Source of the DNA: Artocarpus heterophyllus
Lineage: Eukaryota; Streptophyta; Magnoliopsida; Rosales; Moraceae
Length of the DNA stretch: 64,000 bases
NCBI GenBank assembly: GCA_025403435.1
Contig: CM046350.1
Coordinates: 11,759,561 to 11,823,560 of the forward strand
Direction: 5' to 3'
Part shown: positions 43,131 through 55,820 of the stretch, piece by piece
How the letters are laid out: each line of letters starts with the position of its first letter
Position numbering within the stretch: the first letter of the stretch is position 1
Program-made: the position numbers and the translations under genes
The notes under the pieces: model-generated
The model's database searches: none
What the model saw: the letters and a program-made list of their open reading frames with translations, nothing else
What the model was told of the DNA's origin: nothing

Positions 43131-46100
43131 CTAAATCATCTGTAATAGTTCCCGGACTATTTCAGAAATCGGAGGCCTAAATTCTGGCTCCCTCTGAAAG
43201 AAAAGAGTAATTACAAGGTTCACTTCTCATGCAAGAAAAGTACAGATAATTCAAATAAAAGACCATATTTTCTGTTTGAAAAGTTTCCTTCAGAATTGGG
43301 TTGTTTTCATTTTTATACCCTACATTTTGAGGTTATCAAAACTTTATACCTTGTATTTTGAATTTTAACACTCTTATACCTGCATATTTTAAATGCATGT
43401 TAAATTCTTACTTTTTTTAGGTCAAAGTTTGATTTTGGCTTTATAGAATACTTAAATGTCCTACACATTTAGATAATTTTAGCTTTTTCTCAAGATTTTT
43501 TTATTTATTTTTCAGTTTTTCTTTAAAGGTGTTTAGGACTTTTTACCGTCAAAATTAATTATTGACTGAGAAAAAAGTAAGAATTTAACAATGTGAAGGT
43601 ATAAAAGTGTTAAAGTTTAAAATATAAGGTATGATTTTTTGATAACCTTAAAATGTAGTGTATGAAAATGAAAATGTCCCTTCAGAATTAGCCCGTTCGG
43701 GAGCATTCTCGAAACAGTTTTGTTTTAGGTGTTGAGAATAAAAATGAGAATGTTTTGGGAATGGCATCGTGCCCGTTTCTAAAAATGTGTTTGGTTTCAA
43801 TTCCGTTGAAAATGAAAAGGGAAACAACCACTGCAGTACAAATTCCCTTTTATTCAACAAAATGTGAAAATGTTTTTCATTTTTATTTTCAATTTTCGTT
43901 TTCCATTGAAAAACGCAACAATGTTATTCTGAGACCATTTCCTGATGACAAACCTTGAAAAAGTGAGAAAACATTTCCAAACCATTACCAAATGGGCCCG
44001 CGTTTATTTGCTATATATTTATTTTGGCAGGAAGTGTACCTGAATGCATGAGAATATAATATCAGCAAAGCGTGATAAAGACTTCATAGAATAAGATCCA
44101 TGTAAAGAGGGATCAACCATCCTTGATAAAGCATCAATATCATGAAGCTTAGGGATGGCCCATCTAACCAGAAACTGCTCTCCGCGAGGCCTCGACCTGC
44201 GATTTTTGTTAAAAAAAAAAAAACAAGGAGAAATTCTTAGATTAATTCAAGTAGGTAAATGACCAAAGAGAGGCGTCAAGTTACCAGTACGTACCAAACA
44301 AAGAAGAAATCACATCATTGTTTTTTATAGAACAGATACCTGTCATAGGCTTTCCGCCCCGTGAGGAGTTCTAACAATACGACTCCGAAACTATAGACAT
44401 CGCTCTGGTAAGCATAACTCCCTGACTCAAATTCTGGAGCACCGTAACCATGCGCATTGAGACGTCCAGGTATCTGTTAGTCAATGAAATAGAGAGGTTC
44501 AATCTGTCAGTATCAACTAGAACAATATTTAACCTTTCAGCTAAAAATTTGGCAGGCTTTTGAGATGTGCAATTTTCTAAGTTTTAGTTTTTCGCGTCGG
44601 TTGAGTATAATCTGGCAAGCCTGCCTCATAAAGCGGAAAAAGAAGTCCATCTTTTTCCATAAGCATGTTATAATTTGTCCGTTACTCTCTAAACTTCTGT
44701 CCCAAAATTGCTTCACCAGAACACACGTGGGATTAAAAGCGAGCATCGAAAAATAATCTTTTCCCCTTAGCCACACACGCATACACAGAGAATTACTTGA
44801 CTCAGAGAGGCAGAAGACAACAATGGAGACAAACCACAGTCTGAGACATGTACATCAAGCCTGTCATCGAGGAGAAGATTCATAGACCTGAAATTCCGAT
44901 GTATAACACGTGGCTGGCAGACCTCATGCAGATACCTTAAACACATAAAATTAGGCGAAAAAAAGTCATTCGTTAACTTTCTAGACGCATATCTCCTTGG
45001 ACAAGAGAACGTATATGGCTTAGGCAATCACCAGCTAATTTAGTAATTTTGAATTTTAAATAGACTAATTTTTAGTCACTTTTGTACGTACACAAGGGCT
45101 CTTGCAGCTCCAAGTGCAATCTGGATCCGCCTAATCCATGAAAGTTTCTGACGGAGTTCATCATCCACGTGCAGTGCATCATGAAGAGTCCCATTTCTGC
45201 AGTACTCGTACACAAGCAAGCGTTGGCCATGGTCCGCACAGCAACCAATGAGCTCCACGATATTCGCATGTCTTAGTATGGTGATATTAGATACCAGTTC
45301 AAGAAATTCCTCCACACTCTGCTTCCTAGCAGCTGTGTTGTCCAGTTTCTTGACTGCCAGAAGCTAAAAAACAACCAAGGAGATGTTCAGACACCAAAGT
45401 TGGCAATCTCGTGATCGAAAAGCATAATATAAATACAGAAAGAGAAAAACAAAGCATAAGGTACATGATAGCAAATATATATATATATATATATATATAA
45501 ACAGCTTGTTAACAGAAACCTGCAAAAGTGTTTAAATCAAGGTTCTTATGGCCAAATGAACTATATCAGTAAAGCTTTTGGACTAGAAATAAGAAAGCAA
45601 AATAGATATTAGAGGACCTACTTATGTCATTGTTAGTCACTGAACTATGAGCCTAGCAACAATTTTTTTTTTGTTTTGAGGGGAACCCTGAACTGTCAAT
45701 TTTAGCATACTACTTCTTGAATTGAACTTCTAAGCAATAAAATTGACAATGGATTTCATCAACAAACAAACAAGAAATGGCCAAGCTTGACAAACTACAT
45801 AGTTAATTGGCCAAATGATAGCTCAGAGAAACTAGTTCATAATAGACCAAGACAATCATACCTCTCCGTCAGGAAGCTCAGCTCTATAAACACGACCAAC
45901 CATTCCTTCTCCAAGGAAATTTTCTTGTGAGAAGCTATTTGTGTACTGCTGAAGCGATGCAACAGTAAATGCTCTCACAGAATTCAAGTTATGACTCTTC
46001 ACGGGACATCCAGAGGTACAGACAATGGTAGGTACAACTGGGTTTTCTATGTCACTGTCGATTGAGAAAGGTGGAGGAGGCGGCGGTGGCGGCAAAACAA

Positions 46101-48693
46101 CATCATCGTCCGTGTCTGTCATGTCGATCTCACTATCCCTCGTAGGCATTGAACTCTGAGCATTCCTTTTCACATCAATGACCTGTTCTTGCTGAAGTTT
46201 TGGCACAAAACCCATTCTTTGGTTGTCCATTCCACTTCTTTCTCGTGGTCTAACAACAGGCCCTTTGGCAACTTCTAAACAAGTTTAAAAAAGGGCAGTT
46301 TTCAGGCAGAACAGTGTTAGAACAAATATATATATATAAATATATATCTTTGAGAGATTCAATGAGAAAGAATTACCTGTATCTGTTTGGTTATTTCGTG
46401 GAATTGAGGATTCATCATGTTTAGGCTTGTCGGTAGAACCCTTAAAAGCATTGAAATAGTGTTCCTTCGAAATTTTGTCCTTTCGTTTCACTTTGAACCA
46501 TCTTGACAACAAAAGGCACAATATTAATGAGGCAACGATTGAAACCCCTGTAATGGCAATCCAAGTGATCGCCTTGGCAGACACAGATTTCTTAGCTTCC
46601 CCAGACCTCAGTATTATTGGGGAAGAAGGTCCATTTACATGATTCCAAAGTGGTTCTTCTGGAGAAGATGGAGCCTGAGCTGGAGATGGAGAGGGTGCCG
46701 CCTGAGCTGTCGGAATAATCGTAGTGTTGAACGGATTCCCATCTTTTCTGCAAAGCACAAGCCACAACAGTAAAAGAAGAAGAAAAAAATCAGATTTTAA
46801 AATAAACGTATAAATATACACACACATGTAAAGAAAAAAAGACATTGAGCATTCTCTTTGTTTTAAAAAAAAAAGAAATTGGTTTAACCTGAAATTTGGT
46901 ATTGTCAGCAACTTGGGAGGAATAGGCCCAGAGAACAGGTTGTTTTCTACGTTTCTGTCGTGGCCAAAAGCACAAAAATGATAATATGAGTTGTTGAATG
47001 CTGGAATTACTTCCTAACAAGTTTCAAAAATGATAATAGTAGCTTTATGATTAAAGTTTCAAGCTAAAAATATCTAAACTAAAAAGTTTGTCATAAAGGA
47101 CAGAAGGAGAGTACAGATCCTGCAGCGGTAGATCCCGTAAGACATCTAGAAACCCAACAAGCCTGTTGTTCTGCAAGTGCCTGCATTCCATAAGGAATAT
47201 TCAATCAATACAAACTACGCATACATGCCTTTCTGGGAATGATTTTCTGGAGACTAACTCACAATGTTGACAAAGCCAACATATTTCCCATTGAAGAAGG
47301 AAGTTGACCGCTTAAGTTGTTTCCCGACAGATCTCTACAACACAACACAATACATCATTCATTACATTCAAAACCTTAAATAATTTCTTTTTATGGACAA
47401 AAAAAAAAGAACAAGAAGAACAAAGCAAAAGCTAAATTGAAAGACAACAACTTACAAACGTGTCAAGACAGTGAGCTGCTGAAAGGCATCCGGTATAGGT
47501 CCAGCAAGATGATTATTATCCAACGACCTGAGGGAACATAATCCCAACTTTTTTAACCAGAACAGGATAATAACAAGATTTAGAGAAACTAAACAGTACG
47601 TGGTTAACTTACAATTCCAACAACTGACTTAAAAGGGACAGGGCGTCTGGGATGCTTCCAGTTAACTGATTACCCGAAAGAGAACTAGAACACAAATGAA
47701 AGCACAAAACTTGGTTTAGCATGTCTCCAAGTAAACATTTTTAACAGCGCAAAATATTAAGGGGAAAAACAAGTGGAGTTTGAACTTCAAACGTACAAAT
47801 TCATAAGAGTTGGGGGCAAAGCGGATGGAATACTCCCTCCTATATGATTGTTGCTGAAATCTCTACACCATAGCATTGCACAAAGCTTATAAATAAAAGT
47901 TACTAAAACCTCTCCCTCCTAATTCAATCATTTAATCAAACAACTTTCAAAAAAATAAAAAAATAAAAAATAAAAAAAATCACCAAATATATCCCCTAGA
48001 AATACTGTAATGTAAGAATAAATGTTAACAATACTTCATAAGTGATTTAAGAACTAAAAAACAAGAAAATATAAATGAACCTCTCACATTTGTATTACTG
48101 ATCCGAGAAACTGCAAGCCATCTCCCAATTCTCCACCCAAATTTGCACCACTGAGTTTTCTGTCAAACCAACTTATACCTCAGTAAAACTCCCTATTGAA
48201 ATATAAAAATATTATAATCATCCTAAAACAGAAACTAAATTTTAACGCACATTGCTGCTATGTTTGAGAAGATACATTCTACTCCTTCCCAGGTTTCCCC
48301 ACACGGGTCTCCTCCAACAAGAAGCCACCCTCTAAGAGGTGGATATCCCAGAGCAACGTACAGATTATTGATCGCCATAACTAAAATAAATAAATCAATA
48401 AAAATAAAAAATTGAGACAACCAACAGGAAATTTAAACTTTCCCTCATTCTTCCTATGAAGCAAGTGAAAGGGAACAGCTTTAGTAAAGGAAGCAACTTT
48501 CTGGCATTTCCCTTCCAACTTCCCCCTTTTTTACCAAGAACCAAACAGAGTAGAACAAAGGTGCATGTGAGTATGAAAAAAAGGAACCATAAAAAACTTT
48601 ACCATCTTGTGGATCGGTCAATCCACCGCAAAATGGGGTTGTGAAAATCAACACCAACCCAGTAAAGAATATTTCCCACTTCAAATAACTCAT
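43131..48693 (-). CDS. SRF: STRUBBELIG-receptor-family (SRF) LRR receptor-like kinase, 16 exons
   Basis: Exons by GT-AG borders: 48693-48603, 48380-48251, 48159-48088, 47862-47797, 47684-47613, 47527-47456, 47334-47263, 47180-47115, 46954-46889, 46747-46377, 46274-45862, 45365-45092, 44935-44797, 44473-44340, 44196-44040, 43193-43131. Order: signal peptide, SRF head ([28 protein letters not shown]), about six LRRs on 66/72-nt exons, a membrane helix in exon 10 ([19 protein letters not shown]), a PPPPPPPP juxtamembrane stretch, then kinase. The Lys is kept (AVKKL), but HRD is HRN and DFG is DCG, as in the known atypical SRF kinases. SRFs act at the plasma membrane in tissue morphogenesis and cell-wall or defence signalling. 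All exon phases fit except exon 12, which starts CTTCTCTGG where CTTCTGG would keep frame. That 2-nt surplus would truncate the protein before the kinase unless it is an assembly error. Discounting it, the product is 751 aa. Confidence 0.9.
43298..43680. mobile_element. Mutator-type MITE in the last SRF intron
   Basis: A 383-bp element with long imperfect inverted arms: TTTTCATTTTTATACCC...GAGGTTATCAAA at the left and its complement at the right, over more than 100 bp. It is flanked by a perfect 9-bp duplication TTCAGAATT (43289-43297 and 43681-43689), the size typical of Mutator-like elements. It carries no coding sequence. Confidence 0.88.
43690..44003. mobile_element. hAT-like MITE in the last SRF intron
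   Basis: It begins GCCCGTTCGGGAGCATTC and ends ACCATTACCAAATGGGCC, which are imperfect inverted repeats of a type common in plant hAT MITEs. Its centre has AATGAGAATG/CATTTTCATT words. I do not see a clean 8-bp target duplication, so ends are approximate. It lies directly beside the Mutator-type MITE. Confidence 0.5.
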
Positions 48694-51600
48694 TTCTGCT
48701 TTGCCTCAGTACAATTCGATTCCAAACCCCAACTTCACACTTTCTCAGAATATTTTAACCACAAACCAACCATCAACCAAACAACCCCAAGTTTAAAAGA
48801 AAAAAAAAAAAAAACACCTTCAAGATTTTTTAGCTCAGAAAACAGGACACAGATGCAGGTGACTAGGAAACCGGGTAAAATAGTTGAAACAGACTTGACT
48901 AAAAAAAAAAAACTAGTTTACAAAAAAAAAAAATAAGAGTGAAGGAGTCTGGAACAAAGATTCCTGACACAAAACTGGCAAAAGAAAATCCAGGATTTTT
49001 TATGAACTGGGCCGGGGTGGTCCTCAAACTTCCATTGCATAGCTATAGCTAGTGTACTGAACAGTGAAGAGTCCTTGTGAGGAGAAAGTGAAAAGAGCTT
49101 TGGATAATCACCGGGGATTTTCTTTTTTCTTTTCTGGGCACTTCTCGATGAGAATTGAGGAGCATGTTTATTGTCTTTTATTGGAAAAAGAATGATGGGT
49201 TTGCTATACGTTATAAATTTTGAAAACCGTGGGTTTCTTTTTCCTCCTTCTCAAAAAGGTTCTTGTGCGATTTTTTTTTTTCCTCGAATAACAAATGTCA
49301 TTGTTATACGGACATGGGAATAACTTTTTGTGCTGTATCTTTTTTCCCCACCAACTCTTGTATTCTTGCATTTATTTAAGCTAATTGGTGCTTTGCATTT
49401 TTTAAATGGTCGTTGTTAAAATATTTTCCTCCAATTTTTTCTTTAAATTGTTTTTTAAATATTTTATTATTGTTATAATATGTTTTTTCCCTACTTTTGT
49501 TAAAAAAAATTCGTAACTATGTTACTATTTTAATATATTTTTTTACTTAACCGGTTGCAATATTAATTTTTTAAATATTATTTGATTTTATCATCAAGTT
49601 ATATCTGCAATTATTTTGTTTTTTGCTTTTGATTTCTAAATGTTAGATTTTTTAAAATATATTCTTATTAGTTATCGTCTAAAATATTTTCCAAAATGTT
49701 TGACATTTTAGTTTGAACTAAATTTTAAGTTTAAAAATTTTAGCATATGAGAACTTTATATTATAACAACTTTTTGCTTTTTGTTGTAGGTGTTGAAAAC
49801 TTTACATTACAGTTACTTAAAACCAGCTTCTTGGTTAGGGAATAGTGTAAAGCTCTTACATACTATAATAAAGACAAAAAATTACTACAGTACAAAACTC
49901 TCATTGCTATAGTGTTTTGAATTAAAAATTTGATTCTACTCAACTTTACTAAATACCCTATAAATGTCAAACGGATGCAGAGCAATGGTTGAACAATATC
50001 CTGTACCAAACACCAGAGAAAAGATAGATAATTCTACAATGGCTTACCTTGTGTTTGGTAAATGTGGTCTGTACAATTTTTTTAGTTATAAATAATATAA
50101 AGCTGTCACATGTTACAGTAACTCAAAAAAATCGTTACAGATAAAAACAGTTTTAGCCAACGTTTCTGACCATCCTACCAAATACCCTATAATTAATGCA
50201 AATCGCAAAACACACAATCAGGCAAGTGACCTAATTTTATAAATCTTCTAATATCAAGAGATCTCCTAAAAAATTTAGAAATGAATACAAATAAATTCAA
50301 ACTACTGTATAAAACATTCACTTTTCCTTATATTTTCATAATGAAGAATATTAAGAATAGATTGTTATTTCTATTAAAAGATTGTTAATCACGTTTAGTA
50401 AATCATGCAAAATAATTTTGTTTTTAATCATTGATTTCTTTCATAATTTGACAGCTTTGTGTAATTTTTGTGGTGGTTCTATTCACACATTTCTCTTTGC
50501 TCTGGACACCGCACTTTCAACTAAAATTGCTTATTACAAAAAGATCCTCGCAGGAAATGACAAAAAGAACAATTACAATTGACTTAATAACATAATTAAA
50601 TTTCCTTATAAAAGAAAACTAATGGCAAGTTCTTTTTTTTTTTTTTTCTTTCCACAAACCCCACATATCATTTCCCCAAATTATAAGCCAATGACAACCG
50701 TTTTTTTTTTTTTTTGCCCCTTTTTTATATTTATTTTTTTTGGGTAATCTTTTTGTGTTTTTAAAAGGCTCATACTTTTTTATGAACTTAGATTGATTTT
50801 TTTTCCATTTCTTTTTTTTTTGGCTTATGCTCCTATGTTGTTTTACTATTTGTATTTTCTCTTGTTATTTTGTCTTTTTTAAATGTCATTAATTTTTATT
50901 AAAAGATTATTGGACTTTTTCTTTATATATGAAAAATGTTTATATTAATAAAGGCTTTATGCCTAAAACTTTACCAAAAAAATAAAGAGATAGAGAAATG
51001 ATAACATTAAAGTAACAAATTAAAATGAAATATGGTGGGTTGAAAAAATGAAATAGTCAAGAAAATACTTTATGGTGATTTAAAATACTAGGGGTTAAAT
51101 TTAAGCATTTTAAAATTATGTGGGTTGCATATTTAAGGCGCGTTGTTTTGTGGTTCAAATCACGGCTCGAATCATTTTGTTACAGTATTTTTTTTATAAA
51201 AATTTAAATTTTTATTTAAATACTCTATTTAAATACTCGAATTAAACGGACTCTTAAAATCAAGATGTAAAAAATTAAAAAAAAAAAAGTAAAAATAGAA
51301 CCACCTTAATTATTACTTTAATTTGATTTTGATCCGTTAACATTTTCTACGAGGAAGATACCATAATGATTTTTTCTACCAAGAAAAAGACAATCATGAT
51401 TTTCTCCTAGGAATACTATGATCGTCTTTGACCGGTTTTTTCGTCCTTCCCCTTTTACCTTTTTCCATCAACATCTTTTCATATGAAGCGGGCGATGAAT
51501 GTTCTAAAGAATATAATAATTACTTTTAATTATAAAAATTATCCGAATATGTTATCAAAACGTCCTTTTCTTATCTAAAATGAAATTCGACGAGAAAAAA

Positions 51601-52246
51601 AAAAAAAAAGTAGATGAATTTTCAAACCTTCACGTAGTTACCCATCATTCAAGCCATGTATTTCTCTAGCTGACTAACTACTGAAAAAAAAAAAAAAAAA
51701 AAGTTGTCTATTACGATCAGGGAACAAATTTTCAAACCGTAGCAAACGGCACATGCATGCTTTATTATAATTACAATTATATTTTATAAGCTTATATTAT
51801 GTTGTCTCAATCCAATGATGCCCTTAAAAGACGGAATCTACCATGGATTTTGTGTTTACAATTAATCATTCTGTCAAAATTAAAACCCTTGGATTTTTTT
51901 GAAATATATTAACATCCCTAAATTTTATATATAAGATTAAAAATCCCACGAGGAATGAGGATTGTCCTGCACATCCTTAAAGTTCATTTGTCATGAAAGT
52001 ACAAGCCTTCTATCTCGAGCTGTGAAGCTTGATTTAATGTCCTCATGAATTATTGTCGAGCACAGAAGTTTATGGGATCAACCTTCTCAATAACATCATT
52101 GTGGGGTTGAAAAGGGGCAGGCACGCTTGTCCAATCCTAGACCAAAGTTTCATTATGAGTGGTTTGAGGATTTTGTACTTATAAAATTCGGATGTCCTAG
52201 TGTTATTATATATAAAGGGAGTGTACGGTTTTCTTTTGCAAACTTT
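48694..52246. other. Upstream of SRF and intergenic AT-rich DNA
   Basis: The SRF promoter should lie from 48694 rightward on the minus strand; I do not place a TATA box. The rest is A/T-rich with homopolymers (near 48800, 50635, 50702, 51596 and 51685). MITE-like words of the TATAGTGTAAAGCTCTCACATG family occur around 49740-49975 and 50050-50200, the latter bounded by TGTTTGGTAAATG and CTACCAAATACCC. The small ORF at 50382-50582 has no recognisable domain. Confidence 0.5.
52242..52246 (+). repeat. Left target-site duplication ACTTT
   Basis: ACTTT precedes the 5' LTR and also follows the 3' LTR at 61407-61411. Confidence 0.9.
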
Positions 52247-54236
52247 TGTTGGGTTTGGTGTCCTAAAAGCTGTGACATTGTACATATTGTTAATAAATAA
52301 ATAAAATGACATTTATTATTATTTTGGTTGATTATATGTATTATGAATACATTTATAAACATCAAGAAAATTCCATGATTATTTATGTGACTATAAATTT
52401 AGCATATAAGTGTTATTTGCTTGGGGCTAAAATTTATAGATAATAATCTAAATATTCCGTAATAATTAATTAAAGTTTGGGATCTTTAATTAAAAATTAC
52501 AAGTACGGTCCAATCTCATCTAAAATGAAATAGTCATTATCCAGACTATTAATGTAGAGACATTGGGTTGGAGGTACTTTATATAATGAGATTATATAGG
52601 ACTGGACCAGATAAATTACGAATCTCTAATAATCATCCGTTACAAATAGAGTATTCAAATTTATCACTATGATGATCATATATTTGACAGTCTTAATCTT
52701 GAGTATTTATTAGACTCCTATTTATTACATTATGTTTTTTGACTTGCATGGTAAGATTTGTCTAAGCACAGATTGTAACTTAGCATCTTGGAAACATAAA
52801 GTAATAAATGGCTGGGAATAATATTATACAGATATGGAATCCATTCCTTCCCTATGGAAGTTAGAAAAATAGTTCTCTTGAGTGATAATTCAAGGTTTGA
52901 ACAATAGAGCGCTCGTTCATAATAAGATTATGAATTAATTGTTCATTAGAGAATTATTGAAACTCAAGGATAAAGATGTAATAAGAGAGGTGAACGAAAA
53001 TTGAACCTAGCTCTTATTATGAACTATTTATGGAGGACTGACTTATATGTAATGATTATATCAATGGACTACTCGTTAATTTTCTTTGAGTAATTTTACT
53101 ATAATCTCAAGAGTTCAGTTTCAGGTTTTTAGTGGAGTAACACTGAAACTAATAAATTTGGCACATTAATTAAAGAGTTTGATTAAATGTCAAATTTATT
53201 GGAGCTTGGGTTATAAGTCCATAGGTCCCCAATACCACCTCTGTAACACTATATTGGATTTTGCATAGAATGAATCATACATGTTTAATTTAGAATTTTT
53301 GAATTCTGAATTAATTTTTCACACTTGAATTATTAACGTGTCACAGAAAAATGTTCTCTGTGACACATAATGTAATGTGATAAATGTTATCACATTTAAC
53401 TGAACATTAGTTAATTAATTGATTATTGTTAAAATCTATTCTTAAATAAATGTGATTTATTTTTAATTGAGTTATATATATATATATATATATATGGTTT
53501 TGAATCAAATCTTTTTATATATATATAAGATTTTATAATATATTAATATATATATATTAATATAATATTATTAAAAAAAAAAAAAAAAAAAGGAAAGCCG
53601 TGAAAGTGTTTCACGCTTTCCACACTAAGTATCTAACTATATATGTATATAGTGTTCCGGTCAAAAGTCAAAAAAAAAAAAAAAAAAAAAAAGGCAAGTT
53701 TCTTTTTTCTTCACCGTTCCTTGTATATATATATATATACATGTGCATATGTGCGTGGAATCCGAATAAGGATTCGGGAGAAACAAACGGAAAAGAAAAG
53801 AAGAAAAAGGAAAGGAAAAGAAAAGGGAAAGAAAAATTACTAATAGCTCAGTTATAAAAAGGGAGAGATAACAGTTATCTCAGTAATTTTATTCACATAA
53901 TTTTTAGAGAAAAAAACTGAGAGTTCTTCTCTAAAGAAAAAGGTCTGTTATCTCATGTGTTGAGTACATAGCAGATTCAGAAAAGTGTGAGGAAAATTCA
54001 TTCTTGCAGTTTGACGCCCACTCGTCTTTCCATTGGTGTGGAGGCCTGGTTTGGAAGATCGTGGTGTCAAAGAGGAAAGCTAGGATACCCTGATAGTCTT
54101 CAAAAGGTTAGTAAAAATTCCTAAAGCTTTCTGTAATTAAAATTATATATCTATTCCCGATAAACAAAGTTTTCAGAAAATTTTTGTTTGTCAACGATCC
54201 GTTCCTTCCGCTGCGTTTCATGTTTTAATTCCAACA
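52247..54236 (+). repeat. 5' LTR of copia element 2
   Basis: Contains a TA-repeat stretch near 53474-53495, poly-A near 53573-53591 and again near 53670-53692, and GGAAAAGAAA repeats near 53790-53830. The region around 52900 (AATAGAGCGCTCGTTCAT) resembles the LTR of element 1 at about 34274, supporting shared lineage. Confidence 0.93.
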
Positions 54237-54238
54237 AA

Positions 54239-54252
54239 TAGTATCAGAGCAG
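54239..54252 (+). promoter_or_regulatory. Primer-binding site, copia element 2
   Basis: TAGTATCAGAGCAG begins 3 bases after the LTR. It matches the initiator-Met PBS TGGTATCAGAGC except for one base near its 5' end. Confidence 0.82.
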
Positions 54253-55360
54253 GTTATAGCATATATAATTTTAATTAAACATGATTTTATTTTGATGATA
54301 TCATGTTTTTTATGCATGTTTGTGGGCACTTTGCATCTTTGTTAATTTTTATTCATGTGATGAATGGTTGTTTAATGAAAGGATTTTTGGTCGTTAATTA
54401 TATGGTCCTTTTGGATTAATAATTTTATTTTCAGTTTGATTAGATCAATCTGTGTAAACCCATAAAGGGGTATAGGCTTTTTGTAATTTATTATTATTAT
54501 TTTTTCTTCTCTACTCTCTTTCACTTGCTACACGTGGAGCGATGAAGAAAAAGATGTTCATTGGATTTTTTGGCCCAGTTGAGAACTGTGGGCCTATCAG
54601 ATTTCAAAGACAATCCAGCAAATTGTTGCACAATAAACCATTTGATGAAGACTACAAAATTGGAGCAGGGAATTATGTGTAAATTACAAGAAGACCCCTG
54701 TAATTTTATTTTTTTTATTTTTTATTCTTTGGGTTGTAATTTTAATTATCCAAAAGGACCCGGTCAAAAATTCATTGTTTATTTTCATTTTTAATTTCAT
54801 GTGATGATTGTGATAACATGTTAATGCATGATAACATGTCATCTAGGAAAGTGCCCACTTATAGTTATTGTAACATGACATGCATACGCTTAGCATATTA
54901 CTTTTATAAAGGAGTTTATAAAATGATTTAATATGTGTTAGCATTAATTTAATGAGATTAAATTAATTGGGTTGGTTTTATAGAATCTTAATTTATTAAT
55001 CAACCAAATAATGTGAATTTAGTTTTAACAGTTAAGACTTGGTAAAATTCACATTAATTCTAAGTTATCTAATTTTAAATTGTTTAATTTTTAGTAACTT
55101 AGACAATTTATAATAAATTTAGATTTTTAGAAAATCTGGTAATTTATTTGAGTGTAAATAGAATGAGATTCTATTAACACATAATATAATCTAGTAATTA
55201 AAAATTGTTTTTATCTACTAGAATTATGAAACATATGATGTTTTATAAGATAAAACACATCTTCTAAAATAATGAGTGGGAGAAGGTAATATGACAATAT
55301 AACCTGCGGTCTCCACTATTAGTACAACACCGTGAGATTTAGGTGGCGCCTCGCGACGCT

Positions 55361-55682
55361 TTGATTTCGTCCTCCCTACGGAGGGTGTCCATTTAAATCA
55401 ATATCAAGGTTGGCTTCCTTGAGATAGGATTTTATAATGTATTTCAAAATTGACCTACCCTACGGCGGCAATTTTGAGTTAAGTTGTTAAAATCCAAAAT
55501 AGTGGGTTACACTCATAAAGACATAATTAAATTGTTAATTATATCTTGACCAAAATAAACGGTTATTAATAAATATAGAAAATATGAGATATTTTGAATA
55601 TATTTATTAATTGAGAATGTCTCAATTCAATTCATAAATAATTTGACCTACCCTACGGCGGCACTTTATTTATTAAAATTGA
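55361..55682 (+). other. Hairpin array in copia leader, element 2
   Basis: Three inverted repeats share GC-rich tips: TTGATTT/AAATCAA (55361-55401) enclosing CCTCC-CTAC-GGAGG; CAAAATTG/CAATTTTG (55445-55476) enclosing ACCTACCCTACGGCGG; and TCAATT..ATAAATAA/TTATTTAT..AATTGA (55627-55682) enclosing GACCTACCCTACGGCGGC. The last two tips are identical, while their stems are different AT-rich sequences. Confidence 0.7.
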
Positions 55683-55820
55683 ATAATCGTGGAATTAGTA
55701 AAATGTTTTTTGTGTTTTTCATATTCATCATGCATCACGTTTACTATTCCAAATCATATATTTATGATGTTTATGCAACCATTTTAATTTATGCTATTTT
55801 ATTTATTTATTACAGCGACA

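Noticed and set aside
53600..53857. Lys-rich ORF in the copia LTR (also at 60783-61013)
   Set aside because: It is driven by poly-A, TA repeats and GGAAAAG repeats within the LTR and differs between LTRs by frameshift.
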